Assembly: GCA_964561785.1 (NCBI GenBank)
Contig: CAZLRF010000012.1
Coordinates: 1-64,000, forward strand
Length of the DNA stretch: 64,000 bases
Direction of reading: 5' to 3'
Source: DATBSL01 sp964561785
GTDB taxonomy: Bacteria > Acidobacteriota > Vicinamibacteria > Fen-336
The position numbers and the translations under genes were made by a program. The notes beneath the pieces were generated by a model that saw only the letters and a list, made by a program, of their open reading frames with translations, did not search any database and was not told the origin of the DNA. Below are positions 51,687-60,812 of this stretch, in pieces (position 1 is the stretch's first letter; the number at the start of each line of letters is the position of its first letter).

Positions 51687-53561
51687 CTAATCCCGCGGTC
51701 GTCGCACCGCGCCTCCGCCTCCGGCGGAGTGGCCGCCGCCCGAGCGGCCCCCGCTCGGTCGGGCGGAGCCGCCGCCCGACCAGCGCGTGTCGGAGGAGCC
51801 GCCGCTGCGGGCCTCGCCGCGGGGCGGCCGCGGCGGCACATCCCCCGGGCGGCCTTCCGCACGCGGCGCACGCTCTGCCCCGGACCCGCCTTCGAGGCGT
51901 GGGGCGCGGTAGGCGCCCGGGGGACGGCCCTCGGTGTCGCCGCGGGAGCGTTCGGCCCGTCCGGACGAGGGCGCCTGCGCACCCGACTCGCGGTGGCTAC
52001 GCCACCAGCCGCCGAGGACGGTCTCGGTCCGCTCCGAGGCCTCACGGCGCTCCGCGCGCGGAGGCCGCTCGCTCGTCGTTCCGGCCGCGCCGGAGCCTCC
52101 GTCCGACCGCCGCGCCGACGGCGCCGTCCAGGGAGCGGGCCGGGGCCGCCCCGCGCCGGCCTCCGAGCCGTACGGCCGCGCCGTGCTGCGCTCCGTCTCG
52201 CTGCGGCGCGTCCCGTCGCGCCGCTCGGCGCCGAAGCGGGCGCCCTCCACCCCCGCCGGGGGCGAGCCGTACCCGCGCGTCCAGGGCGCGGGGATCGTGG
52301 TGCGATTGTCGACCCCCAGCTCGCGGACGAAGTCCCCGGGGCGCGGCCTTCGGCTGATGGCCCGCGGGGCGGCGTCGCTCTCGCGCAGCGCGAGACCGTC
52401 GCGCGTCGGGCGGTGGACCGGCGAGTCGGCCACGCGGAGCAGGGCGGGGTCGTACGTCCCGGCGCCGAGTCGACGCCGGGCGACGTCGCGGTGGCCGAGG
52501 TCGCCCTGGCGGACGACGCTCCATCCGCTGTCGTACCCGTAACGGCCCCGCGGCACGGCGTGCCCGCGGTGGTGCCAGGGCGCGACCGGCCGGTTCCGCC
52601 AGCCGAGCGGGCACCAGCCCACGTAGCCCCCGCCCACCGCCCAGCTGACCCACCCGGGGCCCCAGGTGCGGCCGGGGATCCAGTACCAGCCGAAGGACAC
52701 GGAGAGCCCCCAGCGCCCGTAGTGGAAGGGAGCCCACCCCCACGGGTCGTACGCAATCCAGGTCCAACCGTAGGGGGTCCAGGCCCAGCGCCCGTTCCAG
52801 TAGGGCTGCCAGCCCACCGCGACCCGGGGGACCCAGACGTACCCCACGGAGGCCTCGTACCGCCACGATCCGTTCCGCTCGAACTCGCCCGCATAGGGGT
52901 CGAGCTCGTCCGGCAGGTACTCCGAGGAACGCACGGACCCGCCGTCCTCGGCCTCCCGTCGGGCGTCCCACCGCGCGAAGTCGTCCCGCTCGGAGAAGTC
53001 GAACCGACGCGGCTCCTCGGCCGGGGCGCCCCAGCGGGCGAAGGTCCGCTCGCCGGCGGCGAGGCGGGTGCGCTCGCGGCCGTCGTCGAGAACCGCCTCG
53101 CCGGAGGACACGGAGAGGCGCAGCTCGCCGGCCTCCACGTCCGCGCGCACGACCGCGCGGCCTCGCACCTCGACCGTGCCCGCTGGCGTCTCGATCTCGA
53201 AGCGGGCGGAGGAGACCCCGTACACCCGGACGATGGCGCTGCCCGACCAGAGGCGAAGGACGATACGCTCCTGCGCGCCCTGCTCGTGGCCCGAGTAGTC
53301 GAGCTTGCTTCTGGCGTCGAGGCGAAGGACGGTGCCGTCGGGAAACTGGAACTCGGCGCGGCCCGCCGCGTCGGTGAAGACCCTGTCGCCGGGGAGGAAG
53401 GGAGTGTTGACGGCGGCCTCCTCGGTGCTCACCTCGCTCGCCCGCTGGAGGCTGACCCCCGGCTCGACGAAGCGGAGCCGGCCGTGGCGGTAGCCGTCCT
53501 CGGCCGCGGCCAGCGAAGCGATCATCGTGACGCCGACCGTCACAAGCGTTCGGGATCGCAT
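51687..53561 (-). CDS. FecR-domain and DUF6600-like secreted protein
   Basis: 624 aa from ATG 53561 (GGAGGAG about 8 nt upstream). Signal peptide, then a FecR domain (residues about 40-150: VFTDAAGRAEFQFPDGTVLRLDAR), followed by a Trp/Tyr-rich region with WVPRVAVGWQPYWNGRWAW, YGWTWIAYDPWGWAPFHYGRWG and similar (DUF6600-like), then a long disordered Arg/Ser/Pro tail. Anti-sigma or regulatory FecR roles need a cytoplasmic partner, which is absent here, so a structural or surface function is more likely. The DUF6600 type is known from Acidobacteriota and Verrucomicrobiota. Confidence 0.8.
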   Translation of the reverse strand: MRSRTLVTVGVTMIASLAAAEDGYRHGRLRFVEPGVSLQRASEVSTEEAAVNTPFLPGDRVFTDAAGRAEFQFPDGTVLRLDARSKLDYSGHEQGAQERIVLRLWSGSAIVRVYGVSSARFEIETPAGTVEVRGRAVVRADVEAGELRLSVSSGEAVLDDGRERTRLAAGERTFARWGAPAEEPRRFDFSERDDFARWDARREAEDGGSVRSSEYLPDELDPYAGEFERNGSWRYEASVGYVWVPRVAVGWQPYWNGRWAWTPYGWTWIAYDPWGWAPFHYGRWGLSVSFGWYWIPGRTWGPGWVSWAVGGGYVGWCPLGWRNRPVAPWHHRGHAVPRGRYGYDSGWSVVRQGDLGHRDVARRRLGAGTYDPALLRVADSPVHRPTRDGLALRESDAAPRAISRRPRPGDFVRELGVDNRTTIPAPWTRGYGSPPAGVEGARFGAERRDGTRRSETERSTARPYGSEAGAGRPRPAPWTAPSARRSDGGSGAAGTTSERPPRAERREASERTETVLGGWWRSHRESGAQAPSSGRAERSRGDTEGRPPGAYRAPRLEGGSGAERAPRAEGRPGDVPPRPPRGEARSGGSSDTRWSGGGSARPSGGRSGGGHSAGGGGAVRRPRD

Positions 53562-53724
53562 GGCGCGTCTCCTCCGGGAGCCGGCCCGGCTCCCACCGAC
53601 CTTCCAAGCAAGCGTCGTGCCGAGGGGCGCATCGTCCAAGTGGCCGCGGACCAGCATCTTGTCGTCCTGCGCCGGCTCCCGACTGTCCTTCGGGGAGAGC
53701 GCGTGCGTCCTCCGGTGGGATCAG

Positions 53725-53753
53725 TTGCCGGAGCCTCTCAACCCTGCTACCAT
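53725..53753 (+). promoter_or_regulatory. Promoter TTGCCG-N17-TACCAT of tRNA-Leu
   Basis: -35 TTGCCG (53725-53730) and -10 TACCAT (53748-53753) with 17-nt spacing; transcription would begin near 53760, ten bases before the tRNA 5' end. Confidence 0.55.
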
Positions 53754-53769
53754 CCGTCGTAACTCTGCT

Positions 53770-53856
53770 GCCGGAGTGGCGGAATTGGCAGACGCGCACG
53801 GTTCAGGGCCGTGTTGGCTTCGGCTAGTGTGGGTTCAAGTCCCACCTCCGGCACCA
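53770..53856 (+). tRNA. tRNA-Leu(CAG)
   Basis: Class II tRNA of 87 nt including encoded CCA. Acceptor GCCGGAG (53770-53776) pairs with CTCCGGC before ACCA. The D loop is GGCGGAATTGGCAGACGC-like, the anticodon stem CACGG/CCGTG holds loop TTCAGGG with anticodon CAG, the long variable arm (GGCTTCGGCTAG region) is typical of Leu, and the T arm contains GTTCAAGTC. It decodes CUG, the dominant Leu codon in this GC-rich DNA. RNase R follows directly. Confidence 0.95.
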
Positions 53857-53918
53857 TCCTCATAACGGATTCCCCCATAGACGACGCGACCAGCCTCGAA
53901 CGCCGGGCCCTCGACCTC

Positions 53919-56138
53919 GTGTCGGGGCTCGGCAAGCCCATGGCCGTGCGCGAGCTGGCGCACCGGCTCTCCCTCAACGCCGCGGGGCGCCGGGAGCTGA
54001 AGGCCGCCCTCCGCCGGCTCATCGCCGACGGGGCGCTCGTGAAGATCCGTGGGGCGCGGGTCGGGCTGCCCGACCGCATGAGCCTCGTGGTGGGCCGGCT
54101 CTCGTGCAGCCCCGCCGGGCACGGCTTCGTCGTGCCGGAGGCGCGCGGGGAGGGGCAGGCCGACCTCTTCGTGGCCGCGGTGAACATCCGCGAGGCCCTG
54201 CACGGGGACCGCGTCGTCGCGCGGGTCGAGCGGCGGGGGCCCAAGGGCCTCGAGGGCCGGATCATCCGCGTGCTCGAGCGGGCCACGCAGCGCATCGTCG
54301 GCCGCTACGAGGACGACGGCCGCTTCGGGGGCCGCGTCGTGCCCTTCGACCGGCGGCTGCTCCACGAGGTGTTCGTCCCCCCCGGGGAGGGGGGCGGGGC
54401 CCTCTCCGGGCAGATGGTCTCGGCCGAGATCACGCGGCCTCCCACCGCCACGCGCAACCCGGTGGGGCGCGTCACGCAGGTCCTGGGGCGCCTCGAGGAA
54501 CGCGGCGTCGACCTCGCGGTCATCCTCGCGAAATACGCTCTCCCGGACGCGTTCCCGGCGGAGGTCGAGGAGGAGGCGGCCCGCGTCGCGCGTCCGGTCT
54601 CGCCCGACGACACGCGAGGCCGCACCGACTTCCGGGGCTGGCTGACGGTCACGATCGACCCCGAGACCGCGCGGGACCACGACGACGCGGTCGGGATCGA
54701 GCGCCGCCCCGACGGAGGCTACCGCCTGGCCGTCCACATCGCCGACGTGGCCCACTACGTGCGCGAGGGGGGAGCGGTCGACCAGGAGGCCTACCTCCGC
54801 GGCACCTCCGTCTACTTCCCGGACCGGGTCGTGCCGATGCTGCCCCACGCCCTCTCGAGCGACGTGTGCAGCCTCGTCGAGGGCAAGGACCGCCTCACGC
54901 AGAGCGTGGTGATCGACCTCGACGCGCGGGGCCGGGTCGAGAGAACGGCCTTTCACGACGGCGTCATCCGGTCCGCCGCCCGGCTCTCGTACCAGCAGGC
55001 CCAGGCCATCGTGGACGGCGACGAGGCGCTGCGCGAGCGCTACGCCCCCCTCGTGCCCTCGCTCCTCGCGATGGACGAGCTCGCCCGGAGGATGCGGCGC
55101 CTTCGCCACGAGCGGGGCGCGCTCGACTTCGACGTGCCCGAGCCGAAGCTCGTCCTCGACGACTCGGGGGAGATGGTCGGCATCGTGCGCCACGAGCGGA
55201 CGGGCAGCATGCGGCTCGTCGAGGAGTTCATGCTGGCCGCCAACGAGGCGGTGGCGGAGGAGCTCTCCCGCGCGGGGTCGGGCGCCCTGTACCGGATCCA
55301 CGAGCAGCCCGATCCCGAGAAGATCGGAGAGCTCGCGGAGCTCGTGGCCTCCCTCGGCCACCGCCTGCCCGCCGGCGGCGACGAGGTGCGCCCCGAGCAC
55401 CTCCAGCGGGTCCTCCGCGCGTTCGAGGGCCGCCCCGAGCAGAAGCTCGTCTCCTACCTGCTCCTGCGCACGATGAAGCTCGCCCGCTACCACGAGGAGA
55501 ACCTGGGGCACTTCGGGCTCGCCACCCTGATGTACGCGCACTTCACGAGCCCCATCCGCCGCTACCCCGACCTCGTCGTGCACCGGGCCCTGCGGGCCCT
55601 GCGGGCGGGACGGGACGCGGAGCGCGAGGCCTGGCTGCGGGAGAAGCTGCCGGCGATGGGCCTGCACCTCTCGGAGATGGAGCGCCGCGCGGCGGAGGCC
55701 GAGCGCGAGCTCGTCGAGTGGAAGAAGGTCCGCTTCATGGCTGGGCGGGTCGGGGAGACGTTCGCGGGGTACGTGACCGGCGTGCAGCCCTTCGGGCTCT
55801 TCGTGGAGCTCGAGGAGATCTACGTGCAGGGCCTCGTCCACGTCTCCTCGATGACCGACGACTACTACCGCTTCGACGAGAAGGCCCACCGGCTGCGGGG
55901 CGAGAACGCGGGGGCCGTGTACCGGCTGGGCGACCGGGTCGAGGTGCAGGTGGTCCGGGCCGACCTCGACCGGCGGCAGATCGACCTCGCCCTCGTGGAC
56001 GTCCTCGCCCGGGCGCAGGGCCGTCCGACGGGTCACTCGCCCGCGGGCCGGCCCGCCCCCCGCCGGGGCCGGGCGACGGCCGGCGGGCCCGCGTCCCGGC
56101 AGCGCGAGGGGCCCTCCCCCCGTCGCCGGAAGAAGTGA
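53919..56138 (+). CDS. rnr: Ribonuclease R (RNB-domain 3'-5' exoribonuclease)
   Basis: 739 aa from GTG 53919; homologous helix (LERRALDLVSGLGKP) begins upstream, so the true start may be a rare codon such as ATA 53877. Only GTG/TTG inside the tRNA precede it, and ATG 53940 would truncate. Domains: N-terminal winged helix, two cold-shock domains, the RNB catalytic domain with TIDPETARDHDDAVG (four acidic metal ligands), and a C-terminal S1 domain (GYVTGVQPFGLFVELEEIYV) with a short basic tail. Degrades structured RNA; also involved in tRNA and rRNA quality control. Confidence 0.92.
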   Translation: MSGLGKPMAVRELAHRLSLNAAGRRELKAALRRLIADGALVKIRGARVGLPDRMSLVVGRLSCSPAGHGFVVPEARGEGQADLFVAAVNIREALHGDRVVARVERRGPKGLEGRIIRVLERATQRIVGRYEDDGRFGGRVVPFDRRLLHEVFVPPGEGGGALSGQMVSAEITRPPTATRNPVGRVTQVLGRLEERGVDLAVILAKYALPDAFPAEVEEEAARVARPVSPDDTRGRTDFRGWLTVTIDPETARDHDDAVGIERRPDGGYRLAVHIADVAHYVREGGAVDQEAYLRGTSVYFPDRVVPMLPHALSSDVCSLVEGKDRLTQSVVIDLDARGRVERTAFHDGVIRSAARLSYQQAQAIVDGDEALRERYAPLVPSLLAMDELARRMRRLRHERGALDFDVPEPKLVLDDSGEMVGIVRHERTGSMRLVEEFMLAANEAVAEELSRAGSGALYRIHEQPDPEKIGELAELVASLGHRLPAGGDEVRPEHLQRVLRAFEGRPEQKLVSYLLLRTMKLARYHEENLGHFGLATLMYAHFTSPIRRYPDLVVHRALRALRAGRDAEREAWLREKLPAMGLHLSEMERRAAEAERELVEWKKVRFMAGRVGETFAGYVTGVQPFGLFVELEEIYVQGLVHVSSMTDDYYRFDEKAHRLRGENAGAVYRLGDRVEVQVVRADLDRRQIDLALVDVLARAQGRPTGHSPAGRPAPRRGRATAGGPASRQREGPSPRRRKK

Positions 56139-56164
56139 CAGTCGCGCGGTCGGCCCCGCGCGCA

Positions 56165-56170
56165 TAGAAT
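56165..56170 (+). promoter_or_regulatory. -10 element (TAGAAT) upstream of the duplicated small protein
   Basis: TAGAAT lies 44 nt before GTG 56215, so this gene would have a real leader of about 38 nt containing GGAG about 8 nt before the start. Confidence 0.38.
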
Positions 56171-56214
56171 AGACGGCCGAAGCCCCCTGACGGCCTTCGA
56201 GACGGAGCAACCCC

Positions 56215-56580
56215 GTGAGCACTGGTCCTTCGAAACCCCCCGCGCGCACCTCCGAGGCCCGGATGGTGTCCCTCAACCTCTCCGCGAAGGAGCTTGTCTT
56301 CCTCCAGAAGGTGACGCGACAGGAGTACCACTTCATCACCGACGACGAGCAGCTCGCCCGGCTTCGGCTGCGCGACAAGCTCGTCGAGGCGGCCTTCGAC
56401 CAGGAGCGCGGGCGGGTGGCCCTCAACCTCACGCGCGACGAGCTGCTGTTCCTCATCAAGGTCGCCCGCGAGAACTACTCCTTCATCGCCCGGGCGGAGA
56501 AGGAGGCCCGGCTCGCCCTCGCCGCGAAGCTGCACAAGACCGCGGAATCGGTCTTCGGGGTGACGACCCGCGAGGACTGA
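56215..56580 (+). CDS. Small protein with an internal duplication, unknown function
   Basis: 121 aa, GTG start with GGAG upstream. Two copies of an approximately 43-residue helical unit: residues about 18-60 (VSLNLSAKELVFLQKVTRQEY) and 68-110 (VALNLTRDELLFLIKVARENY). Shared pattern: V-LNL---EL-FL-KV-R--Y-FI----E-ARL-L--KL. I do not recognise the family. It has no signal or membrane segment. It lies between rnr and selB, which follows 7 nt after its stop, so an RNA or translation context is plausible but unproven. Confidence 0.7.
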   Translation: MSTGPSKPPARTSEARMVSLNLSAKELVFLQKVTRQEYHFITDDEQLARLRLRDKLVEAAFDQERGRVALNLTRDELLFLIKVARENYSFIARAEKEARLALAAKLHKTAESVFGVTTRED

Positions 56581-56587
56581 CACGGCC

Positions 56588-58474
56588 CTGCGCTCCCTGA
56601 TCGTCGGGACGGCCGGCCACATCGACCACGGCAAGAGCGCCCTCGTTCGTGCGCTGACCGGGACCGACCCCGATCGCCTCAAGGAGGAGAAGGAGCGGGG
56701 CATCACGATCGACCTCGGCTTCGCCCACTGCGAGCTCGGGCCGGGCGTCGTGGCCTCCTTCGTCGACGTGCCGGGCCACGAGCGCTTCGTGCGCCACATG
56801 CTGGCCGGGGCCCACGGGATCGACGCGGTCGTCCTCGTGGTCGCCGCCGACGAGTCGGTCATGCCCCAGACCCGTGAGCACTTCCACATCTGCCGGCTCC
56901 TCGGGGTGCCCCGCGGCCTCGTGGCCCTGACGAAGTGCGACCTCGCCGACGAGCAGACGCAGGCGGTCGCGGAGATGGAGGTGCGCGATCTCGTGGCGGG
57001 CTCGTTCCTCGCGGGGCGGCCGGTGCTGCGCGTGTCGGCCCGAACCGGGGAGGGCCTTCCGCTCCTGCGCGAGGCCCTCCTCGCGCTCGCCCTCGACGCC
57101 CCGCAACGTTCGGCGGACGGCCTGCTGCGCCTGCCGGTGGACCGGGTCTTCTCGATGAGGGGCTTCGGCACGGTCGTGACGGGGACGCTCGTCGGCGGGG
57201 AGCTCCGCGCGGGCGAGGAGGTCGAGGCGCTCCCGTCGGGCCGGCGCGCCCGCGTCCGCGGCGTCCAGGTCCACGGCGAGGCGGTCGAGCGCGCGACGGC
57301 CGGCAGCCGCACGGCGGTGAACCTCTCCGGCCTCGAGAAGGACGAGCTGTCGCGGGGCGACGTCCTCGGTCGCCCGGGAACGCTCCGGGCGACCTCGATG
57401 GCCGACGTCGACCTCGTCCTGCTCCCGGGCGTGCGACCCCTCGCGGACGGGGCGAGGGTCAGGGTCCACGCGGCGAGCGCGGAGGTCCTCGCTCGCGTGC
57501 GGCTGCTCGAGACGGACGAGGTGCCCCCCGGGGGGCGGGCCCTCGCCCAGCTGCGCTTCGAGAGCCCGGCGGTCGCCGGCCGGGGGGACCGGCTCGTGCT
57601 GCGCTCGTACTCGCCGGCGGAGACGATCGGGGGCGCGGTCGTGGCCGACCCCTTGCCGCCCCGCCGCGGTCGCCGCGACGCCCCGGCCGCGGCGCGGATG
57701 CGTGATGCACCGTCTCTGGCCGCGGCCGCGACGGCGGTCGCGGAGGAAGCGGGGGCCCGCGGGATCACCGTCCCGGACCTGGCGGCCCGGCTCACCGTTC
57801 CGGCCGCGGTGCTCGGCAAGGCCCTCGCGGGAGCCCCCGGGATCGTCGTCCTCGGCCAGGACCCGGCGGCGGCCGTCTCGCGCGCGGCGCTCGACCGCCT
57901 CGGCGCGGCGGTCCTGCCCCTTCTCCGCGCCTTCCACCGCGCGGAGCCCCTGCGGCCCGGCCTGCCCCGCGAGGAGCTGCGGGCGCGCGTGTTCTCGGAG
58001 GTACCGGGGCCCGTCTTCGAGCGGGTGCTGTCCGACCTCGCCTCCGCGGGCGAGGTCCGGATCGCCTCGGAAACAGTCGCCGCCGCCGGCCACGAGGTCC
58101 GCCTCTCGTCGGGAGAGTCGGAGGCCCGGGACCTGCTCCTGGGCGAGGCGCTTCGGGCGGGCCTCGCCGGCGTGGAGCCGGCCGCTCTCGCCGGGCGGGC
58201 GAGCCTCGACGCGGGGCTGCTCGAGCGCCTCGCCCGGGTGCTCGTGGGCGAGGGCGCCCTCGGCCGGGTCGGCGACGGCCTCCTCGTGCACCGCGACCAC
58301 CTCGAGGCCCTCAAGCAGCGCGTGCGCGAGCGCTTTCCGGCGGGGGCGAAGGTGGAGGTCGGGGCGTTCAAGGAGATGACCGGCCTCTCCCGCAAGTACG
58401 TGATCCCCCTGCTCGAGTACCTCGACCGCGAGAAGGTGACGCGGCGTGCGGGAAACGACCGCGTCGTGCTGTAG
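56588..58474 (+). CDS. selB: Selenocysteine-specific elongation factor SelB, probable CTG start
   Basis: 628 aa from CTG 56588. GTPase motifs: G1 GTAGHIDHGKSAL, switch RGITIDLGF, G3 DVPGHERFVRHM, G4 TKCD; then two beta-barrel domains and C-terminal winged-helix repeats that bind the SECIS hairpin (ending AKVEVGAFKEMTGLSRKYV). The first ATG/GTG/TTG in frame is GTG 56750, inside the GTPase domain, so a canonical start would lose the P-loop. CTG 56588 gives the family-like start CTG-CGC-TCC followed by LIVGTAGHIDHGK. No selA, selC, selD or Sec-containing gene is in the window. Confidence 0.92.
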   Translation: MRSLIVGTAGHIDHGKSALVRALTGTDPDRLKEEKERGITIDLGFAHCELGPGVVASFVDVPGHERFVRHMLAGAHGIDAVVLVVAADESVMPQTREHFHICRLLGVPRGLVALTKCDLADEQTQAVAEMEVRDLVAGSFLAGRPVLRVSARTGEGLPLLREALLALALDAPQRSADGLLRLPVDRVFSMRGFGTVVTGTLVGGELRAGEEVEALPSGRRARVRGVQVHGEAVERATAGSRTAVNLSGLEKDELSRGDVLGRPGTLRATSMADVDLVLLPGVRPLADGARVRVHAASAEVLARVRLLETDEVPPGGRALAQLRFESPAVAGRGDRLVLRSYSPAETIGGAVVADPLPPRRGRRDAPAAARMRDAPSLAAAATAVAEEAGARGITVPDLAARLTVPAAVLGKALAGAPGIVVLGQDPAAAVSRAALDRLGAAVLPLLRAFHRAEPLRPGLPREELRARVFSEVPGPVFERVLSDLASAGEVRIASETVAAAGHEVRLSSGESEARDLLLGEALRAGLAGVEPAALAGRASLDAGLLERLARVLVGEGALGRVGDGLLVHRDHLEALKQRVRERFPAGAKVEVGAFKEMTGLSRKYVIPLLEYLDREKVTRRAGNDRVVL

Positions 58475-58477
58475 AAT
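58472..58477 (+). promoter_or_regulatory. -10 element (TAGAAT) of the PilZ gene
   Basis: TAGAAT overlaps the end of selB and ends 9 nt before ATG 58487 with no ribosome-binding site between, matching the leaderless pattern. Confidence 0.42.
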
Positions 58478-58486
58478 CCGCCCGAG

Positions 58487-58867
58487 ATGTCGGTCCCGAA
58501 GAACGACGAGAAGCGGCGGGCCGGGGGCGCGATCCGGGTGCCGTTCGTCAGGAGGTGCCAGCTCGACTACCCGGGCGGACAGTCCGACAGCGCCTTCATC
58601 GTGAACATCAACGTGCTCGGGGCCTACGTAGCCCACGAGGTCATGCCGCCGCTCGGCCGCGCGCTCGTGTTCCGCTTCCAGGCGCCGGGCAACGAGCGCG
58701 AGGTGAAGGTCGACGGCGTCGTGGCGTGGACGAACCCCGAGCAGGAGCACCCCGTGCACAGCCTGCCTCCCGGCTTCGGCGTCGCCTTTCGTGCGCTGAG
58801 CGAGGAGGCGCGGGGAAGGATCGAGCAGGTGGTCTTCGACTACCTGGCGCGCCAGTCCGGGGACTGA
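58487..58867 (+). CDS. PilZ-domain protein (probable c-di-GMP binder)
   Basis: 126 aa single-domain protein. The N-terminal basic motif region EKRRAGGAIRVPFVRRCQLDY and the later AFIVNINVLGAYVAHE (replacing D/NxSxxG with N-x-N-x-x-G) match PilZ; the RxxxR-type arginines are R11-R17 region. The strict DxSxxG is degenerate, so c-di-GMP binding needs checking. Could act on type IV pilus or adhesion functions, but its operon gives no hint. It abuts the convergent mazF-like gene with zero gap. Confidence 0.78.
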   Translation: MSVPKNDEKRRAGGAIRVPFVRRCQLDYPGGQSDSAFIVNINVLGAYVAHEVMPPLGRALVFRFQAPGNEREVKVDGVVAWTNPEQEHPVHSLPPGFGVAFRALSEEARGRIEQVVFDYLARQSGD

Positions 58868-59188
58868 CTAGAAGTCCAGGGCGAACAGGAGGGCCTCTCG
58901 CACCTCGGCCATCCGCTGCGCGGAGAGTGTCGTCAGGAGCGCGCCGAGCCGGCCCCGGGCGACCGTCTGGACGTGATCCAGGTTCACGGCGCACGACTCC
59001 GGCATCCCGTCGTCCGGACCGAGCGGGACCTCGGAAGGGATGCCCCGCACCGATCTCGTGATGGGGGCGATCGTCGCCTCTCCGAGGTACCCGAGGACCG
59101 AGTCCCGGGTGAGGATGACGACCGGGCGCCTCTTGTCGGGCCGGGCGAACGCGTACCACCGGACCTCGCCGCGTCTCAGTCGGGCCAC
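58868..59188 (-). CDS. MazF-like endoribonuclease toxin
   Basis: 106 aa from GTG 59188. PemK/MazF fold: RRGEVRWYAFARPDKRRPVVILTRDSV, then the conserved APITRSVRGIPSEVPLG and ESCAVNLDHVQTV (positions about 5-85). The gene overlaps the antitoxin end by 13 nt, the usual arrangement. Catalytic arginine and threonine/serine positions (R in RRPVVI, T in APITRS) are kept, so it looks functional. Confidence 0.88.
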   Translation of the reverse strand: MARLRRGEVRWYAFARPDKRRPVVILTRDSVLGYLGEATIAPITRSVRGIPSEVPLGPDDGMPESCAVNLDHVQTVARGRLGALLTTLSAQRMAEVREALLFALDF

Positions 59189-59406
59189 ACCTGCTCCTTC
59201 TCCCAGTCGTCGAACTCCCCGGGCCGGACGGGCTTCGCCTCGTAGCCCCGACGGTGGCGGCCCTCCTTCTCGATCGTGGCCAGGCGCGAGAGGGCGTCCC
59301 GCAGGGCGTCCCGGGTGAACGCGGAGCGGCTCTTGCCGAGCCTGCGTGCCGCGCTGTCCACGCGATCGACGAGCCGCTCGTCCAGGGTCATCTGCACGGT
59401 TCTCAT
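59176..59406 (-). CDS. Ribbon-helix-helix antitoxin of the MazF-like toxin
   Basis: 76 aa. N-terminal ribbon-helix-helix: MRTVQMTLDERLVDRVDSAA then LGKSRSAFTRDALRDAL, a MetJ/Arc-like DNA-binding fold. The C-terminal about 25 residues are acidic and aromatic (PGEFDDWEKEQVW), fitting a toxin-wrapping tail. Starts at ATG 59406 with TACGCT 6 nt upstream and inverted repeats just beyond, consistent with autoregulation. Confidence 0.87.
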   Translation of the reverse strand: MRTVQMTLDERLVDRVDSAARRLGKSRSAFTRDALRDALSRLATIEKEGRHRRGYEAKPVRPGEFDDWEKEQVWPD

Positions 59407-59412
59407 GGGACG

Positions 59413-59418
59413 AGCGTA
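59413..59418 (-). promoter_or_regulatory. -10 element (TACGCT) of the antitoxin gene
   Basis: On the minus strand TACGCT ends 6 nt before ATG 59406 (TATACG overlaps it at 59420). Leaderless start predicted. Confidence 0.38.
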
Positions 59419-59423
59419 TAGCC

Positions 59424-59448
59424 ATTCGAATGTGGATGCCAGTCCACA
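59424..59448. promoter_or_regulatory. Candidate antitoxin operator: ATTCGAAT palindrome and TGTGGA-N6-TCCACA
   Basis: An 8-bp palindrome ATTCGAAT (59424-59431) and an adjoining inverted repeat TGTGGA/TCCACA (59431-59436, 59443-59448) lie over the -35 region of the toxin-antitoxin promoter, an AT-richer patch in this GC-rich DNA. Confidence 0.42.
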
Positions 59449-59492
59449 GGAGTCGGAGTGCGTCTCGGGCTGCGCCGAGGGGCGGCGCGCCG

Positions 59493-60808
<1,316 letters not shown>

Positions 60809-60812
<4 letters not shown>

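Noticed and set aside
48489..53762. A 1757-aa open frame on the plus strand opposite PBP1A and the FecR gene
   Set aside because: Composition is that of a shadow frame; the minus-strand genes have complete catalytic motifs and signal sequences.
56578..58474. An in-frame UGA in the window as a selenocysteine codon
   Set aside because: No open frame was seen to continue past a UGA with preserved homology, apart from the prfB frameshift site, which needs a frame change.
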